Below, piece after piece: positions 42,501-51,417 of a DNA stretch of 64,000 nt. Made by a program: the position numbers and the translations under genes. The stretch spans positions 55,246,255 through 55,310,254 of the forward strand of contig NC_134576.1 of NCBI RefSeq assembly GCF_050947875.1, read 5' to 3'. The notes beneath the pieces are model-generated. The model was not told the DNA's origin. It ran no database searches and saw only the letters and a list, made by a program, of their open reading frames with translations. The number at the start of each line of letters is the position of its first letter. The first letter of the stretch is position 1. Source of the DNA: Dermacentor variabilis (lineage: Eukaryota > Arthropoda > Arachnida > Ixodida > Ixodidae).

Positions 42501-44086
42501 CGAACCTTCGATCTGGTTAAGGCCTGAACGCTAGCCTCACCAAACAAAAGCCCCTTCTCGCGCAGGAGGAGATCGGACCTGTTCGAAAATAGGTACGGGT
42601 ACTGGGGGGGCAGCATAAATGACACTGCCGCCTCCGTCTCAAGCGCTCCGAAAGGTCCTTCAATAAGCACTTTTGCTACCGGCAGACACACGCTATGAGC
42701 TTCCACGGCTTGCTTGATCCATGCGCACTCGCCCGTGAACATATGGGGTTCTACGTAAGACGGGTGAACTACATCCATTGTAGCTGCGGAATCGCGAAGC
42801 ACTCGGCACTCTTTCCCGTTCACGAGGAGGTCTCGCATGTAAGGCTCGAGAAGCTTCATGTTCTCGTCAGTGCTGCATAATGACAAAAACACAACTTTTG
42901 GTGTTGTTTCCGGACACTGCGCCGAAAAGTGACCCGGCTTCTGGCACGTATAACAAACGCGCGCTTGCCTCGTCTCGAACCGCTTTCTGCGTTCGGCTTC
43001 GGCTGCCGCCGTCTCCTTAGGTTCGGTCGCACTGCTTTCACTCGCATCCGCACTACGTGTGTTCCCCTTTGCTCTCATGGGTGTGAACTTCGGCCTCTCG
43101 AACTTCGAGCCAAATTCACCCTTTTGACCGTCCTTAGCTCCGCGAGCCCGACGCGTCACAAACTCCTCGGCTAGCTCAGCGGCTTTAGCCACCGTACAAA
43201 CGTCTGACCTATCCAAGACCCAGTACCGCACGTTCTCAGGTAACCGACTATAAAACTGTTCTAGCCCGAAACACTGCAGAACTTTCTCGTGGTCACCAAA
43301 CGCTTTCTCTTCTTTGAGCCACTCCTGCATGTTTGACATTAGCCTGTACGCAAACTCTGTGTATGACTCACTTCTGCCTTTCTCATTTTCCCGAAACTTC
43401 CGACGGAACGCCTCTGCTGACAGCCTGTACTTTTTTAGCAGACTCGATTTTACTTTGTCGAAATCCTCTGCCTCCTCTCTATCCAAGCGAGCGACTACGT
43501 CGGCCGCCTCGCCGGGTAACAAAGTGAGCAAGCGCTGTGGCCACGTTTCCCGAGAGAACCCCTGCTTCTCGCACGTTCGCTCAAAGTTAACCAGGAACAA
43601 ACCAATGTCTTCTCCAAGCTTAAACGGCCGCATCAGGTCAGTCATTTTGAACAATACGCGTTCTCCTGCACCGTGTGCCTGACTTCCATTACGAGCGCGT
43701 TCGATCTCTATCTCGAGACGCTTCATTTCCAAAGCGTGTTGACGGTCACGCTCTTCTTTTTTCTCTTGTTGCTCTCGCTCTTTCTGTTCTTTACGTTCAC
43801 GCTCTTCTTTTTCTTTCTGTTCTTTTCGTTCACGCTCATCTTTTTCTTTTTGCTCTTTAAGTTCGCGCTCCTGTTTCTCTTTTTGCTCTTTAAGTTCGCG
43901 CTCCTGTCTTTTTGCAGTCTCCCTCTCCTCAATGGTCTCAAGGCATTCCGACAGCTCGTCATCCTCAGCTTCTAACTCAAGAATAGCCCTTAGCAGTTCA
44001 GGTTTTCTGAGTTTGTCTGAGACATCCAGACCCAACTCTCTTGCAAGCTCCAGCAATTTCGGTTTGCGCAACGACTTCAAATCCAT
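39530..44086 (-). CDS. Gypsy D Gag-protease-integrase-RT-RNase H polyprotein
   Basis: 1518 aa in one frame, so no frameshift is needed between Gag and Pol. Residues 54-135 are a highly charged Glu/Lys/Arg coiled coil (ERELKEQKEK repeats). Gag follows, then a zinc knuckle C378-x2-C381-x4-H386-x4-C391. The protease site is LRDSAATMD (Asp432; D-S-A in place of D-T-G). The integrase has H677/H684-C714/C717, catalytic D747, D806 and E841, and a GPY/F-like domain near 975-1015. The RT comes after it: STLDLVRGYWQVPL, FGLRNAPYCF, YLDD (1251-1254). RNase H has QCDAS (Asp1402) and ends at 1518. The order INT-RT is reversed from ordinary Gypsy. The start ATG lies about 315 bp beyond the 5' LTR and is the first long-frame ATG. 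All catalytic residues I can see are present. Confidence 0.95.
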   Translation of the reverse strand: MDLKSLRKPKLLELARELGLDVSDKLRKPELLRAILELEAEDDELSECLETIEERETAKRQERELKEQKEKQERELKEQKEKDERERKEQKEKEERERKEQKEREQQEKKEERDRQHALEMKRLEIEIERARNGSQAHGAGERVLFKMTDLMRPFKLGEDIGLFLVNFERTCEKQGFSRETWPQRLLTLLPGEAADVVARLDREEAEDFDKVKSSLLKKYRLSAEAFRRKFRENEKGRSESYTEFAYRLMSNMQEWLKEEKAFGDHEKVLQCFGLEQFYSRLPENVRYWVLDRSDVCTVAKAAELAEEFVTRRARGAKDGQKGEFGSKFERPKFTPMRAKGNTRSADASESSATEPKETAAAEAERRKRFETRQARVCYTCQKPGHFSAQCPETTPKVVFLSLCSTDENMKLLEPYMRDLLVNGKECRVLRDSAATMDVVHPSYVEPHMFTGECAWIKQAVEAHSVCLPVAKVLIEGPFGALETEAAVSFMLPPQYPYLFSNRSDLLLREKGLLFGEASVQALTRSKVRELAAKAVVAGPTLSNNEKGSEAQQTDIQSTPELNKIEPVALKAPDTGEEMPDKGKLEELSADLLIAPTSDGLDRLLKVSRSALIAEQKKDGSLENIRCIVKEGIARKNARFVERGGVLYRKYLDRRGVEFDQLIVPQCYREDLLRLSHGGSWSGHLGVKKTKDRLLQEYYWPGCFRDADHFVRTCDTCQRVGKPGDKSRAPLRLVPIITEPFRRLVIDTVGPLPLTATGYRHILTVICPATKFPEAVPLKELSSVEIVNALLSIFARVGFPAEIQSDQGTVFTSALTTTFLERCGVKLLHSSVYHPQSNSVEKLHSVMKRVLRALCFEHQTDWELCLPGVMFALRTAPHAATGFSPAELVYGRSLRSPLRMLRESWEGRGDDPVVVEYVLKLLERLRRAQELSGEAMAKAQQRAKVYYDRTARARRFEVGDEVMILRTSLSNKLDVQWEGPARIVQKLSDVNYVVSLPGKRKAQQVYHCNLLKPYRQREAVVCMMVNVPEELPVELPGLGSVTNREDTGQVISDLISKAPLSPEQKTELHQLLQEFQGLFSERPGRTSVLTHDIELTSPEPVRSKAYRVSPRQNDIMEAEVKKMLQLGVIEAGESDYTSPLILVEVPGKEPRPCVDYRRLNSITKDQIYPIPNIEERLEKVSSAQFISTLDLVRGYWQVPLTEEASRYAAFISPMGTFRPKVLSFGLRNAPYCFSSLMDKVLRGQQEFALPYLDDVAIFSASWSEHMAHLRAVLTRLREAGLTVKAPKCQLAQAEVVYLGHVIGQGRRRPSEIKVAAVRDFPQPRTKTDIRSFLGVAGYYQRYIPRYSDIAAPLTDALRKTEPQTVVWDETKERAFSALKSALTSQPVLRSPDYTKGFVVQCDASERGMGVVLCQRENGEVEHPVLYASRKLTSREQAYSATEKECACLVWAVQKLSCYLAGSRFIIETDHCPLQWLQTISPKNGRLLRWSLALQQYSFEVRYKKGSLNGNADGLSRSP

Positions 44087-44401
44087 GGCTGCTCTGAATG
44101 CTGCTTTCTCTACTGCCTATTATTGTCTTGCCGCAAACTAACCCGGCAGCAACGACAACCACAACTACCAGCTCTGTTTCTGACACTAACAAAAGCCTGG
44201 CAAAGCTCAGAAGAAGAAAGTCCCGCACTCACCAAACCTCGTAGCCAAGAATTCAGCGCAGTCGTTCCGCTGCAGGCAACCAGTCATCACACAGGGCTCG
44301 TTGCACTGCTCCCGGATGGTCGTTGTGCTGCTCAGCATACAGTCAACTGCATATCTTCGCTGCTGGCCTCCGTTGTCGCGATCTCACCGCTGGCAGACAG
44401 T
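44087..44401 (-). promoter_or_regulatory. Gypsy D 5' leader; no TGG-type primer-binding site
   Basis: On the element strand the LTR end ...TTACAACA is followed by ACTGTCTGCCAGCGGTGAG. Most LTR elements have TGG within a few bases, complementary to the CCA end of a tRNA. None occurs here. First-strand priming may use a tRNA-internal site, another RNA, or a site I have not recognised. The leader also contains short upstream ATGs. Confidence 0.55.
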
Positions 44402-45085
44402 TGTTGTAATCGCACCGCTGGTACGAGTTGTTGGGAACTCGGCGCTGACGCCCGTTGTTGCACCTGGGTCGCAAGCCCCAAGGGTAGCGTTGGCCTGGCG
44501 GCCTGGGGTACAACTGGAAGCATCCGAAGGTCCCGGCAAAGCATGAGTCGACTGGTAACAACAAAACAACTTGTTTATTCTAACATCGCAAAGAGTTGGC
44601 CGTCAGGTTGACCGAAGTAGAGAGACGGGAGAGCACGTTACTCAACAGAAGAAATCGGAGCCTCTTTTTGGCGTCCGGGGGCAGCTGCTTTTATACTCTC
44701 GCAGTTGAGGGCAAGAAGGAACCTCTCTATAGACGAGCACGTGACTGTGCCGCTCGGGCACAATGGGATAAGGTGGCTCATACGTCGTGTCGGCGCCGCT
44801 GGGGCACAATGGGAAGAGAAGGTGGACGCATCCGTCGTGTCGGCGCCTGTCAGACCCCCTCGCTTCACAGTTGTTGGGAGCTCCTCTCCCCGGCTGCCGC
44901 GCTTCGACAAGCGTGGGCACCAACATGCACATACACACACACACGCACATGAAGACACGTGGCATTGGAACATGCCTGGACGCGCTTGGCGGGGAGGCGT
45001 AGCGGCGGCGCCGAACAGGCCAAAATGTCTGCCGCTTTGTTGCAGCCGCGCCGGCTAAACCGCGCGTCGTAGGCGAAACGTAACA
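44402..45085 (-). repeat. Gypsy D 5' LTR
   Basis: 684 bp. On the element strand it contains TATAAAAG (44688-44695 reversed) and downstream AATAAA (44574-44579 reversed), giving a normal U3-R-U5 layout. Both LTR ends are conserved (TG...CA). Confidence 0.95.
44688..44695 (-). promoter_or_regulatory. TATA box in Gypsy D 5' LTR
   Basis: TATAAAAG on the element strand, about 115 nt before the AATAAA signal. It is duplicated in the 3' LTR. Confidence 0.75.
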
Positions 45086-45089
45086 CTAC
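45086..45089. repeat. 4-bp target-site duplication of Gypsy D, right
   Basis: ctac, partner of 38361-38364. Confidence 0.9.
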
Positions 45090-45976
45090 CAATGCGGCCG
45101 CCTCGGACACCGCATGGATGTCTGTCCTTTTCCCAATAACAAGATCTGCCGAGGTTGCGGAGTCCGCAACTGCACGTCCCCATCACACGTGTAACCCCAA
45201 ATGCTCATTGTGCGGCGGCCCTCATCTTACAGCGGACAAATCGTGTACGGCTCGCTACAAGGAACCGTACGTTATTCGCAATTGCATTGGGGAACGCCGA
45301 GCTGCAATGCAAGCCACCCTTCAAGAAAGCGACTTCCCGCCCTTGAACTCCAAGCTACTCTCCAGATCCCGGTCTCCATCACGCTCGAGGCAACATTGTT
45401 TCCGGACCCCTTCACGTTCGAGACAGCGCCTTTCCCGATCCAGATCTACCTCTACCCCACCCGCCAAGTTTCCTACTAACAAGGTGAGCTTCGCAGAAGC
45501 CCTTAAGGGCGCCTCGTGAGAGGGTCGCAACACACCTTCTCCACAGTCCACGAACACCAATGATAACGCAGAAATAGCTCACCTCAAAAAAGAAAATGCC
45601 ATTATGCGCGACCTAATTCACAAGCTCTCGCAAGAGGTTCGCGATCTTAAACAATCCAAGACACCCGCTCCTACATCACCCGCAGAAGCGTCCCACTCCT
45701 CTAGCCACGGCGCTTCACTGACACCAGCCCCCAAAAAGCGGGCCCTCCAAGAGGGAGCCGTGGGCCAAGTGCGCTCAGAGGTTAAGGACATGCTAGTCTC
45801 ACTTCAAAGTACGATGAACACACTCCAGAACGCAGTCGAATCCATGCAACACGCCGTTCTCGCCCTGGCACAGTGCGTCACAAGCACTGAAACCCACCTA
45901 CAAGCTATCCCTATGCCCTCTCCCCCTGCCCACGAAACCCAGGCACTGCCCATGACGGCATCCCCCAATCCCCATC

Positions 45977-48900
45977 ATGGCCCACACTAACAGAGATACA
46001 CTTATCTGGCAGTGGAACTGCCGAGGCTATCTCCGAAAACAGCCAGTCATCCGTCAACACCTTCGTACGCTCACCCGGCAAACGGACGTCATCATGATTC
46101 AGGAAACCCATATCGATTCGGTCACCCTCCCAGGTTAACAACCTTTCATCCCGTCACATGCTTCTCGCCGCCTCTCTACTTTTGTCCACAAGAGAATCAC
46201 CGCCATCGAACACACTCTCCACGACCTAAACATCGAACACCTTCTCGTTAAACTTATCCCCACCAGGAGACGTAAGGAAAGTATTTTTCTCCTTAACGTG
46301 TGCAGCCATCCCTCTGCCAAAGTTCGAAGCCGTTTTCTCATCCTCTTCAAGAAGGCCCTTAACGTAGCTGGCACCAACCCCCTCATTATCGGTGGAGACT
46401 TCAATCTCCCCCACACGGTATGGGGATATGGATACTCGACGACGGCGGCTCAAAACCTCTGGGAGGACTCCCAAGACCTCGACCTCACTTTCATTACAGA
46501 CTCCACGTTCCCCACACGCCTCGGTAGCTCCACTTCTCGCGACACGACCCCCGACCTGACATTTACCAAGAACGTCACCAACGCCCAATGGAGCAACACA
46601 CAACATGATCTCGGTAGTGACCATTCCATTAGTGTCATACTTATCCCTCGGATAGCTGCAGTTATTGCCAAACCCCGTGAGTTCACTTGGTTTGACTGGG
46701 ATGCATTTCGCAAGCATCGATCCGCTCACTAGCACGCGGAACGCATAGCGGACATTGATGCATGGACCCGAAATCTCCGCTCCGATACCAATGCAGCCAC
46801 GCACACCGTTACCACCGATGCCCCCGTCGAGCGCATGGGCAGTAGACTGGCCAATCTCCTCACGGCTGAAACATCCATCCTATCCCGCTGGAAAGGGCAA
46901 CGTCTCAACAGGCGCCTCCGCGCTAAAATAGCCCTCCTCAACAAGGACATCAAAGCCCATTGCCTCACTCTGAGCCGTCAGCAGTGGACTGAACTGTGCA
47001 ATACTGCTGACGGACAGATCCACTGTCCCTCTTCTTGGAAGCTTCTCAAACACCTCCTCGATTGTCAAGCCACCCGCTCTTCCCAACAAGATCGCCTCAC
47101 TAAACTTCTCTGTACAGAAACGAAGAAACAGGGCCGTGCCCAAGTCTTAGGCTACCTCACTAACAAGTATCTCCCCGTGGGCCCAGTGCAACCTCACGGC
47201 TCCTACACCGGGGCCCCCAACCCCCCACTGGACGAAGACTTTAGTGTCGCTGAGATCCAAGCCGCTTTGTTAGTGAGGCTTTGTTAGTGACCCCGATGGG
47301 GTCACTAACAAAGGCCTCCGTAACCTGGATGATGCCTCCGTCACCCAACTCACAGATTATATCAATGACTGCTGGAGTAACGGTGCCATTTCGCCGGCCT
47401 GGAAAACAGCAAAGGTCATCCTTATTCCCAAACCTGGCAAACCTTCTAGCCTTGATCATCTTCGCCCTATCTCACTAACCTCATGTGTGGGAAAGGTTAT
47501 GGAGCATGCCTTCCTCACTTGAATTAACACCCATCTGGAAGACACTGCAGCGTATCCTCACTGTGTCATTGGCTTCCGGGCCCACCTGTCGAACCAAGAC
47601 GTCGTGCTACAACTTAAGCACCATATACTAGAAGGTAGAACACGTACTACTAAAGCTATACTCGGCCTCGACCTCGAAAAGCCTTTGACAGCATAGCCCA
47701 TTCCACCATTCTTGACCGCATCTCACGCCTTAATTTCGGTGCGCGAGCTCATAATTACGTCAGAGACTTTCTCTCTAATCGCACGGCCTTCCTTTCGGTG
47801 GGGGATCTCCTCTCCGACGCCCAGACTTTGGGCAGTGCGGGAACCCCCCAGGGCTCCGTTATCTCCCGAATGCTTATTAATCTTGTCATGATCGATCTTG
47901 CCAAGGAGTTGCAGCAAGTGGACGGTGTCACGCACACCATATACGCTGACGATATAACCATCTGGGCCCACCAATGCAGTGACGGCGAAATAGAAACGGC
48001 ACTACAATCCGCCATTGAAACAGTCGAGACCTATCTCCAAGGCACGTGGCTTCGCTGCTCCCATGCGAAGTCCGAACTCCTCATCTACAGGCCTACTCTC
48101 CGTGGCCGCCGTCCGAAATACTCCACTGCTAAACGCCATTACGAAGACATTGCGCTTCATCTCACGGATGGCAGCCCCATACCCCTCGTCACCAATATCC
48201 GTGTGCTCGGCTTGCTCATAGAGGCGAACGGAGCGAATGGCATGGCCTTCGCCAAAATCAAGATGAATACAGCCAACACCATGAGAATTTTGAAGCGGGT
48301 CTCCAACCGCCGTGGGGGTATGAAAGAGGAGAATCTGCTCCGATTAATCCAGTGATTCGTAATTTGCCACATCACCTACGTTGCTGCGTATCTAAACTGG
48401 TACAAGGCTGAACAAACTAAGCTCAACATCCTCCTACGCGGTGTCTATAAACAAGCCCTTGGCCTCCCCGGTTGCACCGGCACTGACCTCCTCCTTCAAC
48501 TAGGCGTCCATAACACACTGGACGAGCTCATAGAGGCCCAACGTCGCTCTCAGCTGGAGAGACTCACTCTCACAGCGACGGGCCTCCATATCCTCACCTC
48601 GCACGGTATCACCTACCACCATCGTCACGGCCATAAGCACCAGATCCACTCCACCATACGAGCTTGGATTCACGCCGATCCTATCCCCAGAAACATGCAC
48701 CCCGAATACAACCACGCACGTCGCACAGCACGTGCCACGGCTTTCACCAAATCCCTTACTCGCCGCGACGGCGTGATTTTCGTCGACGCCGCCGAATATC
48801 CCCACGGTACCCGCTTTGCAACCGTCACCACGCGTGAAGGCTCTCTCCATTATGCTATCAGCCTAGTAACCCCACACGCTGAGGAAGCTGAAGAAGTGGC

Positions 48901-49470
48901 CATCGCGCTAGCCACACTGGACCTAACATGCCATACCATCATCTCTGACTCCCGCTCCGCCGTTATCAACTATATCAACGGCCGTATTTCACACCAAGCT
49001 TTGCGCACCTTGCAACAAGCACCCCGCTCAACCGACCATCAGGTTACGCTCGTCTGGTTCCCGGCTCATGTAGGCATCGTCCATCCACACCTCCCCAACC
49101 TCAACGAGGTTACCCACTCCCTAGCGCGAGGCCTAATTAACAGCGCGGGAGAAGGGGAGGCTGCCCCCACCGGTAGGGATCGCCTGACACGCTACAATGA
49201 CCTTGTGAAGTCCTTCTACTTAGAGCGTAGAACCTTCCCCGGCCCACACAACAAGCAATCCCGAGCGCAGGCTACAACTTTCCGCCTGCTACAAACCAAT
49301 ACTTACCCCTCGTTACAACTTTAAACAAGATCTACCCAGACATTTACCCAATCCCACGTGCCATATTTGCAAGACACAGCCAGCCACACTTCCACACATG
49401 CTTTGGGACTCTACACAACAATACCCCGACACTAACCCCACGACCCTCTCGTCGAGATGGCACGCTGCCC
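45977..49470 (+). pseudogene. LINE C ORF2: endonuclease - RT - RNase H, decayed
   Basis: The ATG at 45977 overlaps ORF1 by 14 nt. The endonuclease part has WQWNCRG, IQETH, GGDFNLPHTVWG and GSDHS; in-frame stops are TAA 46136-46138 and TAG 46730-46732. The RT part has DPDGVTNKGLRNLDD, LRPISLTSCVGKV, LGLDLEK (1-nt loss near 47683), GTPQGSVIS and TIYADDITIW, so YADD is kept. Further damage: a local inverted duplication at 47264-47313, TGA 47520-47522 and TGA 48353-48355. RNase H at 48770-49080 has IFVDAAEY, EEAEEVAIA and ISDSRSAV. A frameshift near 49318 precedes the zinc tail (CHIC, then His, with Ser in place of the last Cys). Dead copy. Confidence 0.87.
47279..47313. repeat. Perfect 16-bp palindrome with 3-nt loop in LINE C
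   Basis: ctttgttagtgacccc, loop gat, then its exact reverse complement. The right half is ordinary RT sequence (GVTNK). The left half and an additional copy of gctttgttagtga (47264-47277) are extra. It looks like a snap-back replication product replacing the normal bases before DPDG. Confidence 0.85.
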
Positions 49471-49574
49471 TGCGTAGCCCCAACCTTGACGACCAACTGG
49501 GCGACTCAGCAGGCCTGCGAGGCGGCGAAGAGGCAACACCTCGACGTCCCCACCTGGGAGGCCTAGGCCCAGCC

Positions 49575-49616
49575 GCTATCTCTTGCTGGTTTCAATAAAG
49601 TTTATTTAGTTAGTGA
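49575..49616 (+). terminator. LINE C 3' end with polyadenylation signal
   Basis: AATAAAG at 49594-49600, followed by tttatttagttagtgag-type tetranucleotide repeats, then the target-site duplication. Confidence 0.7.
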
Positions 49617-49631
49617 GTAACAATTCGCTCG
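49617..49631. repeat. Target-site duplication of LINE C, 3' side
   Basis: gtaacaattcgctcg, partner of 37347-37361 (one C/T mismatch). Confidence 0.8.
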
Positions 49632-49713
49632 TGTTTACCACACGCGTGAACTATTTCTGCGCCATTTGATACGCAGTAAGCTACTATAAATAAAAAAAAT
49701 AAAAAAAATAAAA

Positions 49714-50311
49714 ATGATACATGCAGTAGTGACCGCGGATCCGGACCAGGAGACTGAAATAATCAGAAGAATAAGAATGGGCTGGGGTGCGTTTGGCAGG
49801 CATTCTCAGATCATGAACAGCAGGTTGCCATTATCTCTCCAAGAGAAAAGTGTATAATAGCTATGTCTTACCAGTGCTCACCTACGGGGCAGAAACCTGG
49901 ATGCTTACGAAAAGGGTTCTACTTAAGTTGAGGACGACGCAACGAGCTATGGAAAGAAGAATGATGGGTGTAACGTTAAGGGATAAGAAAAGAGCAGATT
50001 GGGTGAGGGAACAAACGCGAGTTAATGATATCTTATAGTTGAAATCAAGAAAAAGAAATGGGCATGGGCAGGACATGTAATGAGGAGGGAAGATTACCGA
50101 TGGTCATTAAGGGTTATGGACTGGATTCCAAGGGAAGGGAAGCGTAGAGGGGGGCGGCAGAAAGTTAGGTGGGCGGATGAGATTAAGAAGTTTGCAGGGA
50201 CGACATGGCCACAATGAGTACATGAGCGGGGTAGTTGGAGAAGTATGGGAGAGGCCTTTGCCCTGCAGTGGGCTTAACCAGGCTGCTGCTGCTGATGATG
50301 ATGATACATGC
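49714..50311 (+). mobile_element. Second RTE-like element copy, heavily 5'-truncated
   Basis: It corresponds to the last ~575 bp of the RTE-like element at 3305-6060. It begins inside VTADPD and ends in a (GAT)n tail. The 11-mer atgatacatgc at 49714-49724 recurs at 50301-50311 and is a likely target-site duplication, although it partly overlaps the GAT tail. This copy lacks the foreign LINE fragment and so shows the original arrangement of the family. Confidence 0.85.
49735..50277 (+). pseudogene. RTE-like polymerase C-terminus, second copy
   Basis: The frame reads ADPDQETEI, MGWGAFGRHSQIMNSRLP, then a frameshift near 49850 leads to YNSYVLPVLTYGAETW, LRTTQRAMERRMM, WAGHV, GRRGGRQKVRWADEIKKF-like and EAFALQWA. 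It is truncated at the 5' end and frameshifted. Confidence 0.8.
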
Positions 50312-50644
50312 GCACCCGTGGCCTCCACTGTAATGCCAGCGCGCGTACCTCTGTCTTGCGTATTCAAACAATAACGACATAAAACGTTCACCCCCGTATA
50401 ATGTCACACTATATGTATCACTGTTGCACGCTTATAACTCTTATGTAACAATACATATGACATTAAACGTTCTTTTTTCTTTTTTTGAAATTTCCAATAT
50501 TTGGCGGTCACCCATTCTCGCGCGACTGCGCCTATTCGTTACACGTGTGCACCCATTCCTGGCCAATCTTCCGGAGTGGGTACGTGCGACAGTGACATTA
50601 AACGCACATACGCCTGCGTACACTGCGACACAAAGGGTGTATTA
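50312..50644. other. Spacer, nothing recognised
   Basis: Short AT-rich interval between the RTE copy and the Tigger-like element. Confidence 0.5.
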
Positions 50645-51417
50645 TACCGTATTTTCGCGGTTCTAAGCACCCCCCCGCCCCCTATTTTCGCGAAAAAATT
50701 GGGAAAAAAGTTTGCGTGCGAATCGAAGCACCCCCCCCCATTTGTAAGGAAGAGCGTGTAGCCAAGGCCGCCAAGCGCGCGTGCTCACTCTGTCATCGAG
50801 CCGGAGCCGTCGGAGTGCCGAGGTGGAACGGCGTCCGCGGCGCGATCTCGCCGTACAGCGAGACGGCAAAGGCGCGCGGGCTCATGACGCCCGCGTGCCT
50901 CTGCGTTTCGGTCAAGAAGCCCTTCAAAGCTAATCTCCGACAGGAGTACGAAGAGTGGGTGAGAAACCCTGACTGGAAGAAGACCCCGACGGGAAAGCTG
51001 CAGAAAGCGTCCCCATCAACCATCGCAAAGTGGATTCCGTACGCGTGGAAGCGGGTGTAAGTGGACGTTGTCGTAAAATCATTTAAGAAGTGCTCGATCA
51101 CAAACTACTTCGACGGAACGGAAGACGGCCTGCTGTGGGATACCGAGAGCGACGGCTCAAGCGGCGCGACGAACTCGAGTGGCAGTGTTAGTGGCTGAGC
51201 ATCCGAGACAAGCGGTGGGTTTACTGTCTGCCCCGATTTTTCTTTTGAATATTTGCAAAATAATATGTTATTTCTCGCACCAATCTTGTCGTGATATCGC
51301 AGCGAAAAGAGGGAGGGGGGGGGTCATTCTAGATTTTTCGAATCTAATCACCCCCCCTCACTTTGGGCATCGCTATATTAAAAAAAAGGGGGTGCTTAGA
51401 ATCGAGTAAGTACGGTA
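50645..51417 (+). mobile_element. Tigger/pogo-like (Tc1-mariner) DNA transposon, internally deleted
   Basis: Terminal inverted repeats of 27 bp: ccgtattttcgcggttctaa gcacccc on the left (50647-50673) and its imperfect complement at 51389-51415, with four mismatches. Each is flanked by TA, the target of this superfamily. Inside, the plus strand keeps only the C-terminal end of the transposase. The element is non-autonomous. Confidence 0.75.
50716..51198 (+). pseudogene. Tigger/pogo-like transposase C-terminus
   Basis: Reads KANLRQEYEEWVRNPD, TPTGKLQKASPSTIAKWIPY, AWKRV, then an in-frame TAA at 51058-51060. VDVVVKSFKKCSITNYFDGT, EDGLLW and a Ser-rich end to TGA at 51196-51198 follow. This is the tail region after the DDE domain in pogo-type proteins. 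The DNA-binding and DDE domains are absent. Confidence 0.7.

Larger units (their letters stand above)
38365..45085 (-). mobile_element. Gypsy D: near-intact Ty3/Gypsy element with integrase before RT (Gmr1-like order)
   Basis: A 6721-bp element on the minus strand with two 684-bp LTRs (38365-39048 and 44402-45085), both TG...CA, and a 4-bp TSD. One uninterrupted Gag-Pol frame lies at 39530-44086. The domain order is Gag, zinc knuckle, protease, integrase, RT, RNase H. This order, copia-like but with Gypsy-type sequences, defines the Gmr1 type of Ty3/Gypsy elements. LTRs differ at about five visible positions (near-identity above 99%), suggesting a recent insertion. No envelope frame is present. 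It sits inside the ORF1 of LINE C. Confidence 0.93.
37683..45990 (+). pseudogene. LINE C ORF1 (Gag-like), split by Gypsy D
   Basis: The ATG at 37683 opens MDLEVAAETGW, a basic region, and IKIIIRPKGALNIAKI, matching the LINE A ORF1 segment VIIRPKNGLN. A frameshift near 37925 moves to the frame ending at the Gypsy insertion (38364), in the middle of the first zinc knuckle. Beyond the insertion, at 45086, the rest of that knuckle and two further Cys/His clusters continue in frame. A Ser/Arg-rich part, an in-frame TGA at 45517-45519 where the sequence otherwise continues, and a coiled-coil segment (EIAHLKKENAIMRDLIHKL) follow. The stop TAA is at 45988-45990, inside the ORF2 start. Nucleic-acid chaperone by family; inactive here. 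Confidence 0.85.
37362..49616 (+). mobile_element. LINE C: full-length but decayed I-superfamily element, interrupted by Gypsy D
   Basis: Bounded by a 15-bp duplication with one mismatch. Without the Gypsy insertion the element is about 5.5 kb, the same size as LINE A, with a 5' UTR of ~320 bp, ORF1, ORF2 overlapping by 14 nt, and a 3' UTR with AATAAAG and TTAG-like terminal repeats. It carries several nonsense codons and frameshifts and a local inverted duplication, so it has been inactive for some time. D inserted later, in the opposite orientation. Confidence 0.88.
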
